A DNA stretch of 64,000 bases from Cotesia glomerata (taxonomy: Eukaryota > Arthropoda > Insecta > Hymenoptera > Braconidae). The notes below the pieces were generated by a model, which was not told the DNA's origin, did no database searches, and saw only the letters and a program-made list of their open reading frames with translations. Made by a program: the position numbers and the translations under genes. The number at the start of each line of letters is the position of its first letter. Position 1 is the stretch's first letter. Below, one piece after another: positions 60,366 to 64,000 of the stretch. The DNA is taken from the NCBI RefSeq assembly GCF_020080835.1, contig NC_058166.1, positions 4,216,001 through 4,280,000 on the forward strand, read 5' to 3'.

Positions 60366-60600
60366 TCTCCATTGAAGAGAATCGTTTTTGAATAAAGAAT
60401 TCACTTGTATCGATCGAAGATAATATAGTCTTGAACCAAAGAAAAATGTTATCCATCGGAGTGATTAGACCTCTCAATCCAAGAAACATGAATTCAAGAC
60501 AAGAATTTCTTGAAGTAAGACAATTAGTTCTCTTCGAAATCATTTTCTTGGATCAAGAATATTTTTCTTGAATGAAGATAGTTTTTTTTATCAATGTTTA

Positions 60601-61037
60601 AAAGCTATATTCAAGAGTTCAAAGAGGGAAATTTCAGTGATGGCCTGCAGGACACCATTTTTTAGATTTTCCTTATGTTAGCAGTAAGTATAAAGATCAA
60701 TTAAAAAAATTAAGATTAAATTTTGGATTTTTTTTTAATTAGAGTCATAAAGAAAATGAACGATTATATAACTAAAGAAGTCAATAGAAAGTTTTCCAAT
60801 TTAACTTGTCGAATTAAGTATTGCGATTGCCGTTTTAATTATTATTATTATTATTATGATTATCCTACGACTATCTAATATTTTATTACCAGGAACTTTT
60901 ATTAGATTCTTATCTAATATTCTATAGGAAACTTTTTACATAAATGCCATTCTTATTTTGATGTTTTTTAATTGGCAATTAGTTTCTTACAGATTAAAAA
61001 TGTCGTGTTTTCATTTTATTAAGCAGTATACATAGAT
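60601..61037. other. Upstream region of gene d
   Basis: No coding or repeat structure apart from an (ATT)n run at 60838-60856. GGGAAATTTCAGTGATGGCC near 60628 is weakly like the tail of element A. Confidence 0.35.
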
Positions 61038-61046
61038 TATAAAAAA
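61038..61046 (+). promoter_or_regulatory. TATA box of the 61118 gene
   Basis: TATAAAAAA, 80 bases before the ATG, the same distance as in gene a. Confidence 0.45.
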
Positions 61047-61117
61047 CAGTTACCACGTTAAGTTGGATTCAGTTAAATTCTAGAGCACAAAAGCTACTGT
61101 AGAATACAAAATTAAAA

Positions 61118-64000
61118 ATGTTACTTGGAATTTTATCTTTGTTTGCATCCATCGGTATTGCTTTTGCGCAGGTAAATTTTTTTTATTCAATTAAATTCTT
61201 TTTTTGTACTATTTATGTAAAAGCATTCATTATTGACACTCTATCTTATTTTAATATACATTTAATTGCCTAAAATATAAATAATAATCTATTTTTAAAC
61301 AATCTTCATGATTCAAGAATTAATTTTTTTTTGTCAATAAAAAACATTAAATATTTATGAATAAAAATTCAAGTTTGTTAAAATTGATAAAAATAGCTTG
61401 TCAATTTTTTTTTAACTAATTCTTAACAATTAATAATTAAAAAAATTAAAAATTATTTGATTTTTTATTATCCGTTTCAACAAACTAATAAATCACGCGC
61501 ATTAGAGTCGTCAATTATTGGTAAATCGGTTCGGCGATAATTGGATTATTTAATTTTTCGACCCGCCAATAATTGATGTATCTGAGCAATCCATTTTATC
61601 ACTTAAAATTAATCAGTAAATTAACTTAATCCTCATTAAAAGGTCTTTTCTAATAATTAGTGAATTTTTTACAGAATTAATTTGTGTTAATCATTTTTTA
61701 AAAGTTTTATTAAATGCAATAATAAAAAATAAAATCGATTTTTTGGTTTACTAAATATCACAGTTCAAAATTTTTTAAACTCGTGTTTCATTAAGCATCT
61801 CCTGAATTTCGACTTGCAGAGTTTAAAAGTGAAGAAAACGAAATCGACAGATAATAGAAATTTTTGTTATTAGCCTTGAATAACTCATTTTGACTAACTT
61901 TGGTCATTAAAACTTTGGTTTTTAATAAAATTACTACAAAAAATAAAGTTTGATTCATAAAAAGGATCTCGATTTTAGACTACTCATTAAGTTATTTATT
62001 GCATTATGCTTGGACATATTTCCGTGTAAAATTTATTTGTTTTATTCTTCATCGCATCATTGAAAAACTCACTGATAGTGAACGAGTTGAGCCCACTTTC
62101 TAAAAATTGAAAAATTTTAATAAAATAACATGCTATGTATGAAAAAATTTTTTATTAAATGAAACTTTGATCATAAATGAAATAGTCAATGACAAATTAA
62201 AAAGTTTGGAAAAGTCTAATTTTTATTTCCTAAATTTTTATATATTTTTTGGTACCGGTAAGAAATTCTAAATTTTTGAATTTTCTTTTGAACGGCTTTA
62301 AAATATATTGAATTTTCGAAAAAATGATTATAACGTTTTCAAAAATGGTCTAAATTGAAATTTCTTTTAATACTACTGTTTTTATATATTTTGAATGTGT
62401 AATCAAAAATATCTCACAAATTACTTGGCAGGGTTTTTGACAGGTACTGAAAAATGTCAAAAATAGAAGAAATAAAAAATGAAAATTTTTTATCCGATTT
62501 AGCACGAAATGCCTCAAACATAGAACTGTGATAAGATAGTAATTTGTATTCGCTAAGAGAAAAAAAATTTTTTGAAAAAAGTAACAATTTTGCCATAAGA
62601 AATTATTTTGTTGAAGATTTTAAACAATTTTATTTTTTAGCTGAAGAAATGAAAATTTTTCACCCAATAATTTTCTTGTTAAAAAAAAAGATTTTTAGAT
62701 ATTGATAAAAATAATTTTGGGTCAAAATTCGCACATTGTCTATCTAAATTTTTTGTTTTCCAAATCTAGAAAACTTTTTTTTAACAAGAAAATTATTGCG
62801 AGAAAAATTTTCATTTCTTCGACAAATTAATTTCTTATCACAACAATGCCAATTTTTTTCAAAAGAAATTTTTTCTCTCAGTGTGTGGCAAATTTGACCC
62901 TAATATTTATAATTTTTTACCTGTAAAAGTAAAAATTTATACAATTTGATTAATAAAATCATTCCACGCAAAATTGTTTAGCACAAAGCTTATTTATAAT
63001 TTTTAAAGCCATATGTATATTAAAATTACAATATAAGATTTTTATAATAATAACTAGTGTGAAAAATTTTACGTCATTGCGTCAAAAAATTTAATGTTAA
63101 GTATTTAACACTTTTATGTAAAGTAGTGTTAATCATTTAAGGGGGAATACCACTGTGACGATCGAAAAAAGAGGTGATTTTCGGGAATTTTATTGACAGG
63201 AAAAATAAAGGAATTTGGGGATCGGATTTTTTTTATTTTATTAAGGGCACATTAAAGATTATTACCCTAAATTTTTATTTAATAATATTTAATTATTACA
63301 AAGTTATTAACAATTTCGTCGAGCACTGGAGAAAATTTCCCCCCTCCACGGTCAGTTCGATAACTCAAAAACAGATCATCTGAAAATAAAAATCCAAATT
63401 GCTTTTTAATCAGTAGGGATGTAGTTATCGTCGCACGTACGGAATTTGAAAAATTTTTATTTTAAAGATTTTTTTAGCCGGGTTAAAACAAAAAAAAACA
63501 GTAAGAATAGTGAGAAAATTTTCAATCAGTCGCCATTTTTTTAAAAATTAAAATTATCAAAATTCCGTACGTGTAACGATAACTACATCCTTACTAATTA
63601 AAAATCAAATTGGGTTTTTATTTTCAGATGATCCGTTTTTGAGTTATCGAACCGACCATGGAGGGGGGAATTTTTTCTAGTGCTCTACGAGATTGTTAAT
63701 AGCTTTGTAATAATTAAATATTTTTTAATAAAAATTTAGGGTAATAATCTTTAATGTACCCTTAATAAAATGAAAAAAATCCGATCCCCAAATTCCTTTA
63801 TTTTCCCTGTCAAAAAAATTCCCGAAAATCACGTCTTTTTTTCCATTGTCATAGTGGTGTTCCCCCTTAACAAAAAATATTTAAAAATTTCAACAGATTA
63901 ATATTTTTTCATAACAATAAAGCCCATTTTTTTCAAAATAAATCTAAAATAATTAACTTTGATTGAATTCAGTACTACCCAACAAATGGAGGATTAGGTT
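61118..64000 (+). CDS. Secreted protein gene d, 3' part outside the window
   Basis: Exon 1 (61118-61171) encodes the signal peptide MLLGILSLFASIGIAFAQ and ends phase 0 at CAG|GTAAAT. The best acceptor in frame is GAATTCAG at 63972; the exon then reads YYPTNGGLG up to the window edge. The design is the same as genes a, b and c. The 2.8-kb intron contains P2 and B2. The pairing of the two exons is inferred; the first exon alone is well supported. Confidence 0.6.
61216..61245. repeat. Lone end resembling GGTAAA element X3
   Basis: GTAAAAGCATTCATTATTGA is close to the left end of X3 (GTAAAAGCCCCCATTATTGA). Words CAATTATTGG and CCAATAATTGA recur to about 61580, but no clear right end was found. 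Confidence 0.4.
62552..62883. repeat. Palindromic MITE, family P, copy 2
   Basis: CTAAGAGAAAAAAAATTTTT at the left inverts to AAGAAATTTTTTCTCTCAGTG-type sequence at the right, with arms of over 100 bases (ATTTTGCCATAAGAAATTAT against TTAATTTCTTATCACAACAA). 332 bp, in the intron of gene d. Confidence 0.65.
63137..63870. repeat. TTAA-flanked MITE, family B, copy 2
   Basis: TTAAGGGGGAATACCACTGT at the left and ATAGTGGTGTTCCCCCTTAA at the right. Nearly the whole 734 bp folds back (GATTTTCGGGAATTTTATTG against AAAAAAATTCCCGAAAATCA; ATAACTCAAAAACAGATCAT against GATCCGTTTTTGAGTTAT). It is in the intron of gene d, uninterrupted, so it serves as the reference for B1. Confidence 0.85.

Larger units (their letters stand above)
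59220..60600. repeat. Family E-type word region holding a SINE and unit R2
   Basis: TTGATTCAAGAAAA, TTCTTGTTTTAAG, TTGAATCAAC and relatives recur from 59237 to 60590. The SINE (59495-59971) and the R unit (60150-60365) interrupt them. Confidence 0.5.

Noticed and set aside
1..64000. Integrated viral DNA such as a wasp bracovirus segment
   Set aside because: No viral gene family, excision-site pair or clustered single-exon virulence-type gene was recognised. The secreted genes here are two-exon and Asn-rich without such domains.

Overview
This is an AT-rich, intron-rich insect nuclear window. Two genes are conserved well enough to name by eye. CNOT7 (the CAF1/POP2 deadenylase of CCR4-NOT) lies on the minus strand in six exons. 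KCTD9 (BTB plus pentapeptide repeats) lies on the plus strand in seven exons. They are arranged head to head across about 3.8 kb. The gene forms, the very high load of nested small inverted-repeat elements, and a set of secreted proteins rich in X-Asn repeats suggest a hymenopteran, most likely a parasitoid wasp of the braconid type. That taxonomic call is an inference, not something the sequence proves.

Layout. 1-2000: repeat debris. 2057-2381 (-): signal-peptide exon of an acidic secreted protein whose remaining exons were not found. 3702-9726 (-): CNOT7, with element-filled introns. 9700-13400: intergenic space made of one recurring word (GTCGGCTAACTTTAGTATCA) plus an inserted 0.87-kb element. 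13550-25619 (+): KCTD9, with six introns holding at least seven transposable elements. 26100-64000: four plus-strand genes (27540-27847, 43207-45080, 50746-56450, 61118 to beyond the window end). Each has a tiny first exon of 15-18 codons that encodes only a signal peptide, a phase-0 intron, and one exon carrying the whole mature protein. Three of the four mature proteins carry Asn-X-Asn-X tracts. The fourth is cut by the window edge.

Between these genes lie two relics of a jockey/CR1-like non-LTR retrotransposon, a third unrelated RT-type fragment, a tRNA-derived SINE with a 14-bp target duplication, a tRNA-like relic, seven copies of a 0.9-1.2 kb element (called A here), and many palindromic non-autonomous elements. 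By their ends the palindromic elements fall into groups: (i) CACGG/CACTGAAAAA ends with TA duplications; (ii) TTAAGG ends, piggyBac-like; (iii) GGTAAA ends with a family-specific subterminal word; (iv) CCCTAGTA ends. Insertion within insertion reaches three levels, so relative ages can be read directly.

The best candidate for something new is the array of signal-peptide-exon genes with X-Asn tracts. I recall that X-Asn silk has been described from a braconid wasp, so cocoon silk or glue is a reasonable hypothesis, but no function is shown by the sequence alone. The second candidate is the set of palindromic elements whose interiors are built from one degenerate, self-complementary word per family.
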